Shown: positions 34,881 to 44,821 of the stretch, piece after piece
Layout: the number at the start of each line of letters is the position of its first letter
Numbering within the stretch: position 1 is the stretch's first letter
Assembly (NCBI RefSeq): GCF_014843845.1
Contig: NZ_JHQS01000037.1
Coordinates: 1 to 47,122 of the forward strand
Reading direction: 5' to 3'
Length of the DNA stretch: 47,122 bases
Source of the DNA: Mesorhizobium amorphae
GTDB taxonomy: Bacteria; Pseudomonadota; Alphaproteobacteria; Rhizobiales; Rhizobiaceae
Notes under the pieces: model-generated
Told to the model about the DNA's origin: nothing
Seen by the model: the letters and a program-made list of their open reading frames with translations, nothing else
The model's database searches: none
Translations under genes and position numbers: made by a program

Positions 34881-37171
34881 TTTGCTTTGCCCTCTTCTAG
34901 TGCTGCCTGTGCTCCTTCGCCGACCACTTCAACATCAGCGCCGAACTGAACGACCAACACCGGGTCGGGTCCAGGTGCTGGCGGAAGCGGAGTTGCCACC
35001 TCCTCGAGCCATTCGAGCCCCTCCCGAATGTAGCGCGGCACCGTCCATCCGTCCTGTTCCTGCTGCAGCAGCCCCAAAGCGAAGCTGGTCTTCTTGAAGT
35101 TCGAGGAAGTGACGCGTTTGTGGACCCGCTCGACGATCTGGTCGACCGTCTGGCCGGCGTGTGCCTTAAATCGCAGATTCAAGGCTTTCCGTTCTACAGC
35201 TTGGCACCAAGCGAGATTCTCAAGGGCAAATGCCTCCTCAAGGGTCCGTCCCACAACGGCCTTGGTCTCGCCATTCGACGTGAGTTCGACCGAGTTTTGA
35301 TATACGATCCGGACATTCGCATCGTTCTGCGTTCGCTGTTCGGATGTGGCTTCCAGCAAGTCCGCGATGTTGCGCTTGGCCGGGAGCCACTCGATGAGCG
35401 TCTGGTTCGAGGTGACGGCGCCGGGCGTGGCGACGACGCAGGCTTGGCCAGGTTTGGGTCCAGCCGCCTCGTCTTCGTCGTCATCCCCTGGCACCGCGAC
35501 CGTCTCATCAGATGGACCAGCGCCGGCCTCCGCATTTTCCACCGGGCCGAAAACGCTGTCGATGTCGGTGATCACCAGTACAGTGATGCCAATGAACTCG
35601 ATTAGCCGGCGGAAGATATGGGCGTAAGCGCCACCGACTTCGAGGACGCTCAGATAAGTGGATTTAAGGCGAGGCGCCGCGATGGCGATCATTTCCGGCA
35701 GTAGGAGCCGCTCAACGTTACCCTCTACCAGGACAGCAGCGTCGGCGAAAAACAGGTCGCAATGAGTTAGCTTCATGTAGCGAACCAAGAACTCGTCCAG
35801 GGGCGGTTCGAGCTGTTGATAATACTGAGAGAGGTTCAGTACCTCCGATTGTTGCCCGACCCCATCGCCGGAGCGCCGGAAGTAGCGAACGGGGATAAAG
35901 CCGCGTTCGTAAACGATGTGCGAGGAGTGCGTCGTCACAACCACCTGACTCGTCGCGAATTCCGCATCTTCTCCTTCTACTGTCACAATCTCGAGGACCT
36001 TGCGAATGAAGACCTGCTGCAACTGGATGTGGAGATGGGCCTCCGGCTCCTCAATGAAGACGAGGTGCAGCAACGGTCTCCTGTCCTCGATCTTGAGCCA
36101 TTTCGAGTGGAGGTCAAAGAGCTCGATCACCATGTAGATGAGGTTCTTGTAGCCCAAGCCATTGTAGCGGTCCGGGAGGGTCACCTGCACGTCGCCAGCC
36201 GCCTCGGTGATTGCATAATGCACCTGGGCGCCGTCCGCGGCCTGCAGGACCGCCGCCGGATTGAGGGACGACTTGATCAACAGGCGGGGGTTGGCGACTC
36301 CCGGGTAGCCCATCTGTCCGACCTGTTCCAGAAAGGGATCGAAGATGTCCTTGAGGTGCTTATTGAAGGCCCGTTCGGCATCCATCAGCGCCAACAGGGC
36401 CTCGGGATGATTTCCGCGCTCGCTCGCTCCGGTTGCGTAGATGCGGCTGATCCGTTTGGTCAGGTCTTCTGCACGAGCTCCACCAGCCGTGTCCGACAGG
36501 TGCCGTTGAGCATAGAGCATGTCGACCTTGATGAGGGAGGCCAGCACATCCTTGCCCTGCCGACCCTGCTCTCGCTCGAATGGTTGCGGTACGACCTCGC
36601 CGATAGGCTCAAAGTTGTCATCGAACCGGCTTCGGTCGAGCACGAAGTAGCGCAGCCCGAATTCGCGTTTGATGTTCGTCGACAGGAACTCGTGCATATT
36701 TCTCGGAGATGGATCGAATGCAGCCTCCCCGGCGGCCTGGCCAAGCTGCACGGCCTCGAGCGCGGCCTTTCGCCGTTCCTTAAATCGTTCTAGCAGGCCT
36801 GCCGGATCATTGGCGGCGTATTCAATTCGGACGCCAACCACCGATCCTTGCCAGTTGACGCTTGGAAGCAGTTGCAGGACTCTATAGAGATCGTTCTGGC
36901 CGACTGTAAACCACACGTCCATGGAGATCGTGGGCATCTCAGCGTCGGGCTGTTCGTCGCCGAAGGCATCCATTTGCACCCACGTGTCCACACTGAAATC
37001 GTTCACAGTCAGACCATCAGTATCGTCGCCAAGGAACAGGCCGATCGCGTGAGCCGCCGACGTCTTGCCGCTGTTGTTCGCGCCAACGAAAATTGAAATG
37101 CCTTGTTCAAGGTCGATGCGAGCGTTCTTGAGTCGGCGAAAATTCCGAATTCGAAGTGCCTGGATGTGCAT
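34877..37171 (-). CDS. gajA: OLD-family ATP-dependent nuclease, Gabija GajA-like
   Basis: 764 residues from ATG 37171, which has GGGGGAG upstream; the longer frame start was rejected. ABC-type ATPase: Walker A FVGANNSGKTS (28-38), Walker B VFIEEPEAHLH (about 370). The Toprim nuclease domain shows Glu in VLVEGNVERLLLPEM (about 481) and DxD in LVITDIDSV (about 536). A long acidic insert (GDDDEDEAAG) follows the DxD. The protein is clearly longer than typical GajA of about 580 residues, so it is a Gabija-like or class 2 OLD variant. It is upstream of and coupled to the helicase gene and acts as the DNA-cutting subunit. Confidence 0.85.
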   Translation of the reverse strand: MHIQALRIRNFRRLKNARIDLEQGISIFVGANNSGKTSAAHAIGLFLGDDTDGLTVNDFSVDTWVQMDAFGDEQPDAEMPTISMDVWFTVGQNDLYRVLQLLPSVNWQGSVVGVRIEYAANDPAGLLERFKERRKAALEAVQLGQAAGEAAFDPSPRNMHEFLSTNIKREFGLRYFVLDRSRFDDNFEPIGEVVPQPFEREQGRQGKDVLASLIKVDMLYAQRHLSDTAGGARAEDLTKRISRIYATGASERGNHPEALLALMDAERAFNKHLKDIFDPFLEQVGQMGYPGVANPRLLIKSSLNPAAVLQAADGAQVHYAITEAAGDVQVTLPDRYNGLGYKNLIYMVIELFDLHSKWLKIEDRRPLLHLVFIEEPEAHLHIQLQQVFIRKVLEIVTVEGEDAEFATSQVVVTTHSSHIVYERGFIPVRYFRRSGDGVGQQSEVLNLSQYYQQLEPPLDEFLVRYMKLTHCDLFFADAAVLVEGNVERLLLPEMIAIAAPRLKSTYLSVLEVGGAYAHIFRRLIEFIGITVLVITDIDSVFGPVENAEAGAGPSDETVAVPGDDDEDEAAGPKPGQACVVATPGAVTSNQTLIEWLPAKRNIADLLEATSEQRTQNDANVRIVYQNSVELTSNGETKAVVGRTLEEAFALENLAWCQAVERKALNLRFKAHAGQTVDQIVERVHKRVTSSNFKKTSFALGLLQQEQDGWTVPRYIREGLEWLEEVATPLPPAPGPDPVLVVQFGADVEVVGEGAQAALEEGKAN

Positions 37172-37409
37172 AGCAAACTCCCCCGAAGACGAGATTATCG
37201 CAATCACTGCGGAGTAACCAAGCTCATTTCCACAAGCGATTTTTGTCGCAATCCTGCTCTATCAGGGGTTATTCGCGTGTGGAAGGGTTCAGTCGGCCAG
37301 TTAACTAAGTAACTGGCGTTCGCATTATAACTGTTGGCAAGACGCAGGCGTTGAAGCTACCATCGGTGTTTTATTGTCGCGCAGCTGAAATCGGGGGGCC
37401 GATTCGCGC
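37172..37409. promoter_or_regulatory. Divergent promoter region, Gabija-like and Wadjet
   Basis: Lies between the leftward OLD gene and rightward jetA. More AT-rich around 37290-37380. It must carry promoters for both operons; I could not assign boxes or a clear operator. Confidence 0.45.
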
Positions 37410-38843
37410 ATGCCAGAGCATTTCCTGTCGTCGACGGGGGCCGATTTGTTTAGGCCCTTCACGGGTCGGCACCGTGCCATCTTCTTTGAGGTGGTCACCG
37501 AACTCTATGAGAGAACACTTGGGGTTAACGCCGACTATGACATAGTGCTGGACCGTCACCGGCTCAACGATATCATCGTCGGCACGCTGAGCACCAACAA
37601 GGAACTCATCTTCCGAGATGGAGATAGGGATGCTGACCTCGATGATCTGGACAATGACCGGGAATATGCGGACCGGGTGCGCAAGCGTCTTCGCGATCAC
37701 GGAGTTCTAGAGGATTACAATGATGCCGCGCACCTCAAGGTGCTTTGGCGCTTCACCCCGCACGGCAAACGCGTTGCCAAGATGTTCTCAGAGACTAGGC
37801 GCAAGACGTCCTTGGCTCGCCAGCGCGGTGTTCGGTCCTGCAAGGCGGCACTGGAGTCGTTTGTCGCCAACGGCAACCAAGCATTCCTTGTCGACGCCTA
37901 TGAGTATGCAGCCAGTATCTTTGACGATGTCACCCAGATAGCGGACCTATTTGCCGATCATCAGCGGCGGATCATGGCGCACCAGTTCGCGAGTTCACGA
38001 GAAGCCGTCGAAGGGTATCTGCAGGGTGTGCGGGACTTCGAAAAACGAGCTGCACGATACTTCGACAGTGACAACATCTATAACCACGCCTCCGATATCA
38101 TCGATTTCGCCAATCAGATCGAGAACCTGGACCCCAAGCAGCTAGCGGCGACCGATCGGCTCATTGCCGACGAGAACCCGGCGCTCGAAGACGAGGCCAA
38201 GGGTGAGCCGCTACACAGATGGATGTTGCAGCGTATCCGCCGCATCGTGGAGTCGACCCGCGATATCAAGCACGAGGAACTGCATCGCTCGGTTGGTGAG
38301 TTCTCGACCAAGTATGCCGTCCTGATTGGAAGGCTCATCAAGCTGAGCGCCTCGCGGTCCGACGACCCCATTGTTCGGTTCGCTGGAATTTCCGGATCTG
38401 CCGGCGATGCCGAGCGAGATAGGCTCGCTAGAGAACTTGCCTGGCATCTTTTGCCCCTGCGCGCGGACGTGACGGACCCGAACGACATCAAACTGGCCGA
38501 GTCGGCGCCACGTCACCGCACACCGACAACCATTGTCATGCACGAGCCGAGCCCCCAGGACCGATTGCAGGCCCTCCTCAACCAAGCTCTGACAGAAGCC
38601 TTTGCGATCTCTTCGGGTGAAGTGCTCGACCGGATCGCGCGAGCCGTTGACCTAGCCGGCGGCTCTACTTCACTGCTGTCATTGCCGGTTGCCGATGCAC
38701 GACAACTCCTTGCGGCGCTCTCGGCTGTGGAGGCGATCCGAAGTGGCGGCGGCGAATCCTCTCTAAGCATTAGCCGATCCCGCGAACTACGATCGAACGG
38801 GGTGTTCCTGGCCGCGGACCACAAGATTTCGGAGCGAGCATAG
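37410..38843 (+). CDS. jetA: Wadjet subunit JetA (kleisin-like)
   Basis: 477 residues, the first gene of a four-gene Wadjet operon. Wadjet is an SMC-like complex that cuts circular plasmid DNA; JetA is the MukF/kleisin-like bridge. The start (FLSSTGADLFRPFTGRHRAI) fits JetA-family proteins of the DUF5716 kind (type II Wadjet) better than the DUF3375 kind, but I am unsure of the subtype. Predicted all-helical with long coiled regions. The TAG stop overlaps the GTG start of jetB by one base. Assignment leans on the clear JetB-C-D neighbours. Confidence 0.82.
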   Translation: MPEHFLSSTGADLFRPFTGRHRAIFFEVVTELYERTLGVNADYDIVLDRHRLNDIIVGTLSTNKELIFRDGDRDADLDDLDNDREYADRVRKRLRDHGVLEDYNDAAHLKVLWRFTPHGKRVAKMFSETRRKTSLARQRGVRSCKAALESFVANGNQAFLVDAYEYAASIFDDVTQIADLFADHQRRIMAHQFASSREAVEGYLQGVRDFEKRAARYFDSDNIYNHASDIIDFANQIENLDPKQLAATDRLIADENPALEDEAKGEPLHRWMLQRIRRIVESTRDIKHEELHRSVGEFSTKYAVLIGRLIKLSASRSDDPIVRFAGISGSAGDAERDRLARELAWHLLPLRADVTDPNDIKLAESAPRHRTPTTIVMHEPSPQDRLQALLNQALTEAFAISSGEVLDRIARAVDLAGGSTSLLSLPVADARQLLAALSAVEAIRSGGGESSLSISRSRELRSNGVFLAADHKISERA

Positions 38844-39547
38844 TGGAGGGTATCAAGGCAAGGCTCGAGCAGAAGAACGTGCGACTGGACGACTTCCAGG
38901 CGATCAATGCCTTGCTGATAAGCCGGGGGTTCCTGTCGCGCGACGACGGCGTGCGGCACCGTACGCTTTATCACATCGCTCAGCGGGCACAGGCAGAGCT
39001 CGAGGACGTGCTGTTCTTCATGTACGGCGCCACGCTACATCATGACAAATCCACCAACCACTACCGGCTGCTGCCATTCGGCAACCGGGAGGACGGGATC
39101 CCCGATCCATCTGAAGAGATGGAGATCCGACGTGAGCTCAAGGGGTCGATTGTCAAGGACTTCGTCGCGGCACTGCTGACGCTGCGCCTCCTGCATGATG
39201 AGAAGGTCGGTGAGCGCCGGGTCGAGGCTGGCGGCCGAGTCGTCGTACGCGTCACGGAGTTCGTGGCCGCGATGAAGGTTCATTTCAGGTGCGACCTTCC
39301 CGCCACCGAGTCCAACCGCCGCTCAGTTTTCCTTAAGCTGAGAAAGCTCGGTGTCGCCGATTTCGACATCGACAACCTCAAGGATGAGGACGCCATCATC
39401 AGCATTCGCCCCGAGATCGTCACGCTCGTTTACGAGTCAGCAGTCGGTCGCGCATTGGAGACCATGCGGGAGGCTGACGAAGGCATACTCGATCCAGAGC
39501 AAATGGCCGACCTTGCCGATCTCGAACCCCTCCAGGAGGTCGGATAA
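38843..39547 (+). CDS. jetB: Wadjet subunit JetB (DUF4194)
   Basis: 234 residues with a GTG start overlapping the jetA stop. Features of the KITE-like DUF4194 family: NALLISRGFLSRDDG, RLLPFGNREDGIP and KLRKLGVADFDIDN, with winged-helix style segments. JetB binds the kleisin-like JetA within the complex. The TAA stop overlaps the jetC ATG by one base, showing tight coupling. Confidence 0.85.
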   Translation: MEGIKARLEQKNVRLDDFQAINALLISRGFLSRDDGVRHRTLYHIAQRAQAELEDVLFFMYGATLHHDKSTNHYRLLPFGNREDGIPDPSEEMEIRRELKGSIVKDFVAALLTLRLLHDEKVGERRVEAGGRVVVRVTEFVAAMKVHFRCDLPATESNRRSVFLKLRKLGVADFDIDNLKDEDAIISIRPEIVTLVYESAVGRALETMREADEGILDPEQMADLADLEPLQEVG

Positions 39548-42500
39548 TGAGGATGGTGCAGGTATCGACTGTCCACTGGGGCCTCCTCCCCATCGGGGAC
39601 GTTAGGATTGGAAGCGTGACATTGCTTGGCGGCGAGTCGGGCTCAGGGAAGTCATCGATCATCGACGCGATGATCGCGGTGATGACAGGCAACGAGACGC
39701 GGTTCGCCCGATACAACTCGGCCCAGACGGAATCCCAGTCGCACAGAAGACCAAGCGCAGCCTAGGCAGCTACATCCTCGGCTTTGACGACAGCGGCCCG
39801 CCGCATCGGCAGTTCGGCGCCCATGGTTATGCCGCGATCTCTTGGGAGCCGGACGACAGCGACGAGGGACCTGCCCGGCCATTCACCGCCATCATCGGCG
39901 CCGAAGTGCGGCCTGACAGAATTGGCGACCAGGTGGTTGCCCGGGTGCACGAGGAGGTTCGTCTTCTCGTCTTCGGTTGCAAGGTCTCCGCTCAGGATCT
40001 TTTGGAAACCGTTGGCAGCGAACCGCGAATAGTCCCCGTCCAGGACCTCTTGCTTGCATTGCGCCGGGCCTATGGCAAGGACAGCGTGCGTGACTTCAAC
40101 ACAAAAGGAGAATTCGTCGCAAGGCTGTACGCGTTGCTCAAGGGTTTGACCTCGCCCGTCGATCGGCGAGAAGCTGAGAGCTGTATGAGGGCCTTCGTCA
40201 ACTCGATCGCCTACCGACCGCCAGAGGATCTGGACGGCCTGATTAGGGAGGAGATCCTCGAGGCCGACGACAACTCCGCAATGATTGAGACGCTTAAGAC
40301 CACGATCATGGACATAGCCAACCTGAGGCAGGACGCCGACCGGCTAGCCAAGAATGTCGAGCGACTCGAAGAGCTTCGAAACGAAGTCAGCAGTACGGTC
40401 AAGGACCTCGTGGAGGAATGGATGTTCGCCCATCTGGCGGCCGCCTGGCAGCATAGGGATGCCGTTACCAAGCGAAATGCCGAACTCGTAAAGATCGATG
40501 AGGCCAAACGCGAGGTCGAGGCATTTCAGGGCGGCATATCGGATATCGAGAGGCAGATTGTCACGAGGAAAGAAGTCCTTCGTCGGCTTCAGGAGAAATT
40601 GAGGGAGAGTGGCGTCTATAAGGTTCGGGTGGAGCTCGAGACAAAGATCTCGTTGGGCGAGCACGAAATCGAGCAGTTCGGCGATCGATTGAAAAGCGCA
40701 GGCCTGAAACTCGTTGCCATGCGAAATGCGGTCATCGAAGTGTCAAGGAACATGAGTGGCATCGAGGCGCTTACGGACGTCGTCACCAAGCTCGAGGAAG
40801 CAAAAGAGAGGCTAGCGGCGGTCGATATTCCTGCGCTTAATGGACACTTCCTTGCCGCTCGTGACGGTCTGGGCGGCGAGAACCCAGGACAGGGACTGCG
40901 CGAGGCCATACCCGTCCTCGACCGCGCCATAGGTGCAGGCTGGCTATCCGAATTCGGGGAGAACTCGGCAATATGGCCCACGATCACTGACGCCAGGGAC
41001 CAGCTCAGGGTCACCCGTAGGGAGACCCACGACGCTCAGGAGGTCAAGCGCGCTCGCCTGGGGCAATTGCGTCTGGGGCGGGTGCCTTACCCGCCAGCGA
41101 CGACAAGCTTCCTTTCCTACCTTCTCGACGTTCTGCCGGAGTGCAATCCGCGAATCCTCTGTGACGTTATCGAGATGAGAGATCCGGCCTGGCAGGGCGC
41201 CATCGAGGGTTTCATCGGCGGCGACCGCTACTCGATCATCTACGACCCCTACTTCGAGAGCCGGGTGATCTCGATGCTGAGGCGGTACATCCCAGGTGGA
41301 CGAACCAGACCCGTTGCGCAACTTGGCGAGGCCTTAAAGGAAGCCGCTAACGTCCAGAGAGGGTCGCTCGTCGAGAAGCTAAAGAGCGACGACGACGTCG
41401 CATTGGGCTTTCTGAAAGCTCGATACGGTCGCTCGATCTGCGTCGCGACAGAACTGGAACTGATGGGGTTGCGAAGTGGACTCTTGCGAGATGGCGTCTC
41501 TGTCCACGCATTTCAGTACCGCAACAGGAGCCTGAACGAGGACGAACTGGTATTCGGGGCAGAGGTGCGCCGACGGCAGGCCCAGCTGCTCGAAGAGCTG
41601 ATCAGGGCGGCTGACAGGGAGATCGCGGAGCTCGATGAGCGTGCGAGCCGCGTGCGTGAAGCCGACAGTGTGCTTCAACGCGTTAGGCACGAGGAAGACT
41701 TACAGACCCTGGATGTCGAGCGTCTGGTTGAAGCAGGCACGACGATGAGGTCCCTACGCATCGAACTCCAACAGCTCGATGACTCGGACATCCGGGAACT
41801 TGAACTCAAAATCGCCAGCGAGGAGACGGCGATATCAGAGGCCGATCGCGAGAAGATGGATCTGTATGGAAAGCAGGTCACGGCCAGCAACAATGCCGAT
41901 GCGGCCGCGAGAAAGGCGGAAGAACTGGATGCCGAAATCGACAGGTTCGAACCCGAAATGTTGCGTACCGAACGAAATTGGCGCGAAGTGCTCGAGACCG
42001 TGGCGGAACTGAAACGGCCACTTTACGAAGCGAGCTTCCGGGAGGAGATCGAATCCGGCCGCCCGCTGAAGTCGTTTGTTGATCGCAGCGCGGATCGGCG
42101 GGGCGACGTCCTGGGCGGCAAATCCGAGATTGACCGCATGATCCGCGATTACAACCGCGACGCCCGCCCGTTTCAGCAGGTGACACTCCATCTGATGAAC
42201 TATGAAGGTGCCAGCCGAAACGGTCGAGCCATGAGCGAATGGCTGCACTTAATGGAGGGTCAAGTCCACCGCCAGCTTCAGCTGCAACGCGACACTGGCC
42301 TGGTGGAGAAGCACAGTCAGCTACAGCTGGCCGAGCAACGGTTCACCACAGCGTTCACAACCAACTTCTGTGCCAGGATCCTCAATAAGGTTGATGGACG
42401 CGACGACACCTATGAACAAATCAACCAGGCCCTGTCGTCGATAAGTTTCTCAGGCGACAGGGTGACGATGGTTCAGTCCGTTAAGGATGAGTATTCGAGC

Positions 42501-43187
42501 TATCTCGACCTCTTGCGGGCCATAAAGGCTTCGTCAAATACGGGCGCGCCGGATCTGTTTTCCGAGGGGGAGCGGTTTACCGACGAGCAAAAGGCGACCC
42601 TGGAGGAACTGCGAACGCTGCTTCTTTCCGATGATACGGAATACTCGATGAAGGAGCTCGGCCGCATCGCCGATCACCGCAACTACAAGCGCTACGACTT
42701 CAATCGCTCCGCCAAGGGAGGTGAGCACAAGTCGATGTCGACCTGGGGCACAGGTTCCGGCGGTGAGGCAGAGACCCCGTACTACATCATCCGCGCTGCC
42801 GTGTTCGCCGCGGCGTTCAAGCTGTTCGGGCAGCAGAAGACCGCCCATTTCCGGACCATGATCCTCGACGAGGTGTTCCAGAAAATGGACGAAACTCGGA
42901 CTCGACGAGTGCTGAGGTTCTTGACTGAGGACATGAGACTTCAGGTCATCTGCGCTGCCCCAACTAAGTCCATGGCCGCACTGCTCGACAGCTTCGACAA
43001 GCGTGTGAGTTTCGCCAAATCACCCGAGCCCCGGAGTCTTAGCTGGATCGACGAAGTCGACATCGATCAAGAAAGGGTTCGCGAGATCTATGAGGCTCAC
43101 CGTCGGAATACGGTCGAACGGGTGACCGCTGAGTTCGAGATCTCGCAAGTCGCGGCGAGCGCTGCAGAGGCGGCGGCAGCGGAATGA
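39547..43187 (+). pseudogene. jetC: Wadjet SMC-like ATPase JetC, frameshifted
   Basis: Without the shift this would encode about 1213 residues. The first frame (39547-39765) has Walker A LLGGESGSGKSSI (residues 26-38). The natural continuation (GIPVAQKTKRSLGSYILGFD) lies in another frame from about 39729 and runs to 43187 with long coiled coils, the ABC signature GTGSGGEAETPY (from about 42747) and Walker B TMILDEVFQKMDE (about 42859). One missing base near 39726 explains it (CAGGAC read as CAGAC). A protein starting at 39906 would lack Walker A, so Wadjet is likely off unless the base is a sequencing error or recoding occurs. Confidence 0.88.
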
Positions 43188-44377
43188 CGCCCGAGCTTGC
43201 ATTGGCTGAGCCGATCGCGCGCCGCATCTTCGAAAAGGCGTTGGACAGACTCGATCGCGCGTCCGCGGGAGACCGAACTAACGCCGTCCGTATCCCGATT
43301 GATGTCGACACCGCGCCGGAGATATGCAGTGCAGAGACAAATACTGATCGCGAGCTTGCTTGGCATGTCCTTAAAACCCTGGAGGAGGACAATTTGGGCC
43401 AGATTGAGTTCGGAAAGACAGTCCGTCACGGTCCCCCGCACGAGCGAAAGCCGGTCTTCGTCATCTCCATGCTTGCCGAGGACCGTATAAGAAGCGCCTA
43501 TGCCCGCCCGAGGCGGGGGCCAAGCTACGGTGTTGTCTGGCAGCGGCTGACAGATGGCAGCGCGTTGAGCGGGCAAGCCAAAGACGTCATCCGCAAGTCG
43601 CCAATCGTCATCGCCGACCGGACGGCCGAGGAAGTTTTCGAGCGGCTGATGACGATTCGGGAAGAGCATGACCCGGTCGCCGGCGCTCTACTCCGCGAGA
43701 TTTCCGCAAGGGCCTTTTGGGGACTCTCGAAGGTGCTAGACGCTCGCCACGAACTTGTGGCGGCGTTGCTGGATTTGGAAGAATGTCCCTATCCGGACCA
43801 GCCGATCCATCTTAGTGTCTATTTTGCCGGAGCCTACGACGGCCGCCTGCTGTTCATCGAAAACAAAACTTCGTTCGAGCGGACAATCCGCGACATCGAC
43901 CACTCGGACGCGGGCGAGTCTGCGTATGCCGGCATGGCTATAATCTTTTGCAGCGGCTTCGTCGGCTCGTCCAAGAATTTAAGGAAGCCGCAAAGTGTGC
44001 GGCTGTTTTACGCGAACGATGAAATTTCGCTGTGGGCCTCGATCGCACCGTTCAAACGCGACCTATTTTCCTACGTCGACGTGCCAACGTTCTTCTGGGG
44101 CGATCTCGACTACGCGGGGATGGCAATCCTCAGTCACCTGCGGGGCACGTTCCGTTGCGCGACGGCATGGCAACCGGGCTATACGCTCATGCTAAGCCAT
44201 TTGATCGGTGGAATGGGGCATACTCCCGAAGAGGCTCGCAAGGGTGGGCAGCGCCCAATCGAATTGACCGGCTGTCGATACGCGGATGAGGTACTTCTCC
44301 CGGTGATAGGGACATACGGTCGCTTCGTCGATCAAGAGGGTTTCCGCGTCGCCAGCATGATTGACCGACCAAAGTAG
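43184..44377 (+). CDS. jetD: Wadjet nuclease JetD (DUF3322/DUF2220, Toprim)
   Basis: 397 residues; ATGA overlap with jetC. JetD is the Toprim-type, topoisomerase VI A-like nuclease that cuts DNA extruded by the SMC part. The C-terminal half carries the acidic site: LLFIENKTSFERT (about 224-236) and FFWGDLDYAGMAIL (about 304-317, DxD). The N-terminal half is the DUF3322 arm. It looks intact, so only jetC is damaged in this operon. Confidence 0.88.
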   Translation: MTPELALAEPIARRIFEKALDRLDRASAGDRTNAVRIPIDVDTAPEICSAETNTDRELAWHVLKTLEEDNLGQIEFGKTVRHGPPHERKPVFVISMLAEDRIRSAYARPRRGPSYGVVWQRLTDGSALSGQAKDVIRKSPIVIADRTAEEVFERLMTIREEHDPVAGALLREISARAFWGLSKVLDARHELVAALLDLEECPYPDQPIHLSVYFAGAYDGRLLFIENKTSFERTIRDIDHSDAGESAYAGMAIIFCSGFVGSSKNLRKPQSVRLFYANDEISLWASIAPFKRDLFSYVDVPTFFWGDLDYAGMAILSHLRGTFRCATAWQPGYTLMLSHLIGGMGHTPEEARKGGQRPIELTGCRYADEVLLPVIGTYGRFVDQEGFRVASMIDRPK

Positions 44378-44821
44378 CCTCGTACACTGTACGCACTCGG
44401 GCGAGGACAATTCCGCATATAGGGCAGCGTGCGATCGGCGGCCACTCAGGGCCATTCGCTTGCGAATCGCGACCACAAGCATCCGTGTGACGCGAACGCG
44501 AGCTTCGTCATGCCCGTTCTCGCGCACCTATGATATCGAGAATGGTCGACGACAATGTCTGCTTTCAGGCAGGAGCAACGGGCACCTCTGTGGCCAAGAT
44601 TCGGCGCGAACCTGACAGGCGGCTTCGACGGGCCGGATATCGAACCTTGGGCGTGGTCATTCTGGCGTTTACCGCGAGAGCTCACGTAACTCACTGGCAG
44701 TTAGAATTGGCAATCGATATCGCGAATATACCCTGTTGACTTCCAAAGCCTTAGTCTAGCGTCCTATGTGAATTGACGCTAGTTCTTCAACGAAGAACTG
44801 GCAATTAGAGCGAAACAATCG
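44378..44821. other. Intergenic region of about 440 bases
   Basis: No convincing gene. A weak relative of the dispersed repeat lies at 44603-44626. The right end carries two perfect hairpins and must contain the promoter for the DUF2235 gene (TTGACT near 44735 is a possible -35). Confidence 0.5.
44756..44799. promoter_or_regulatory. Two perfect stem-loops before the DUF2235 gene
   Basis: CTAGCGTC (44756-44763) pairs with GACGCTAG (44775-44782), and AGTTCTTC (44781-44788) with GAAGAACT (44792-44799). The first is like a repressor operator, the second like an RNA hairpin in the leader, 22 bases before the ATG. The stems share two bases and so could be mutually exclusive in RNA. Confidence 0.6.

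Noticed and set aside
35816..36793. 325-residue plus-strand open frame
   Set aside because: Antisense to the OLD nuclease ATPase domain.
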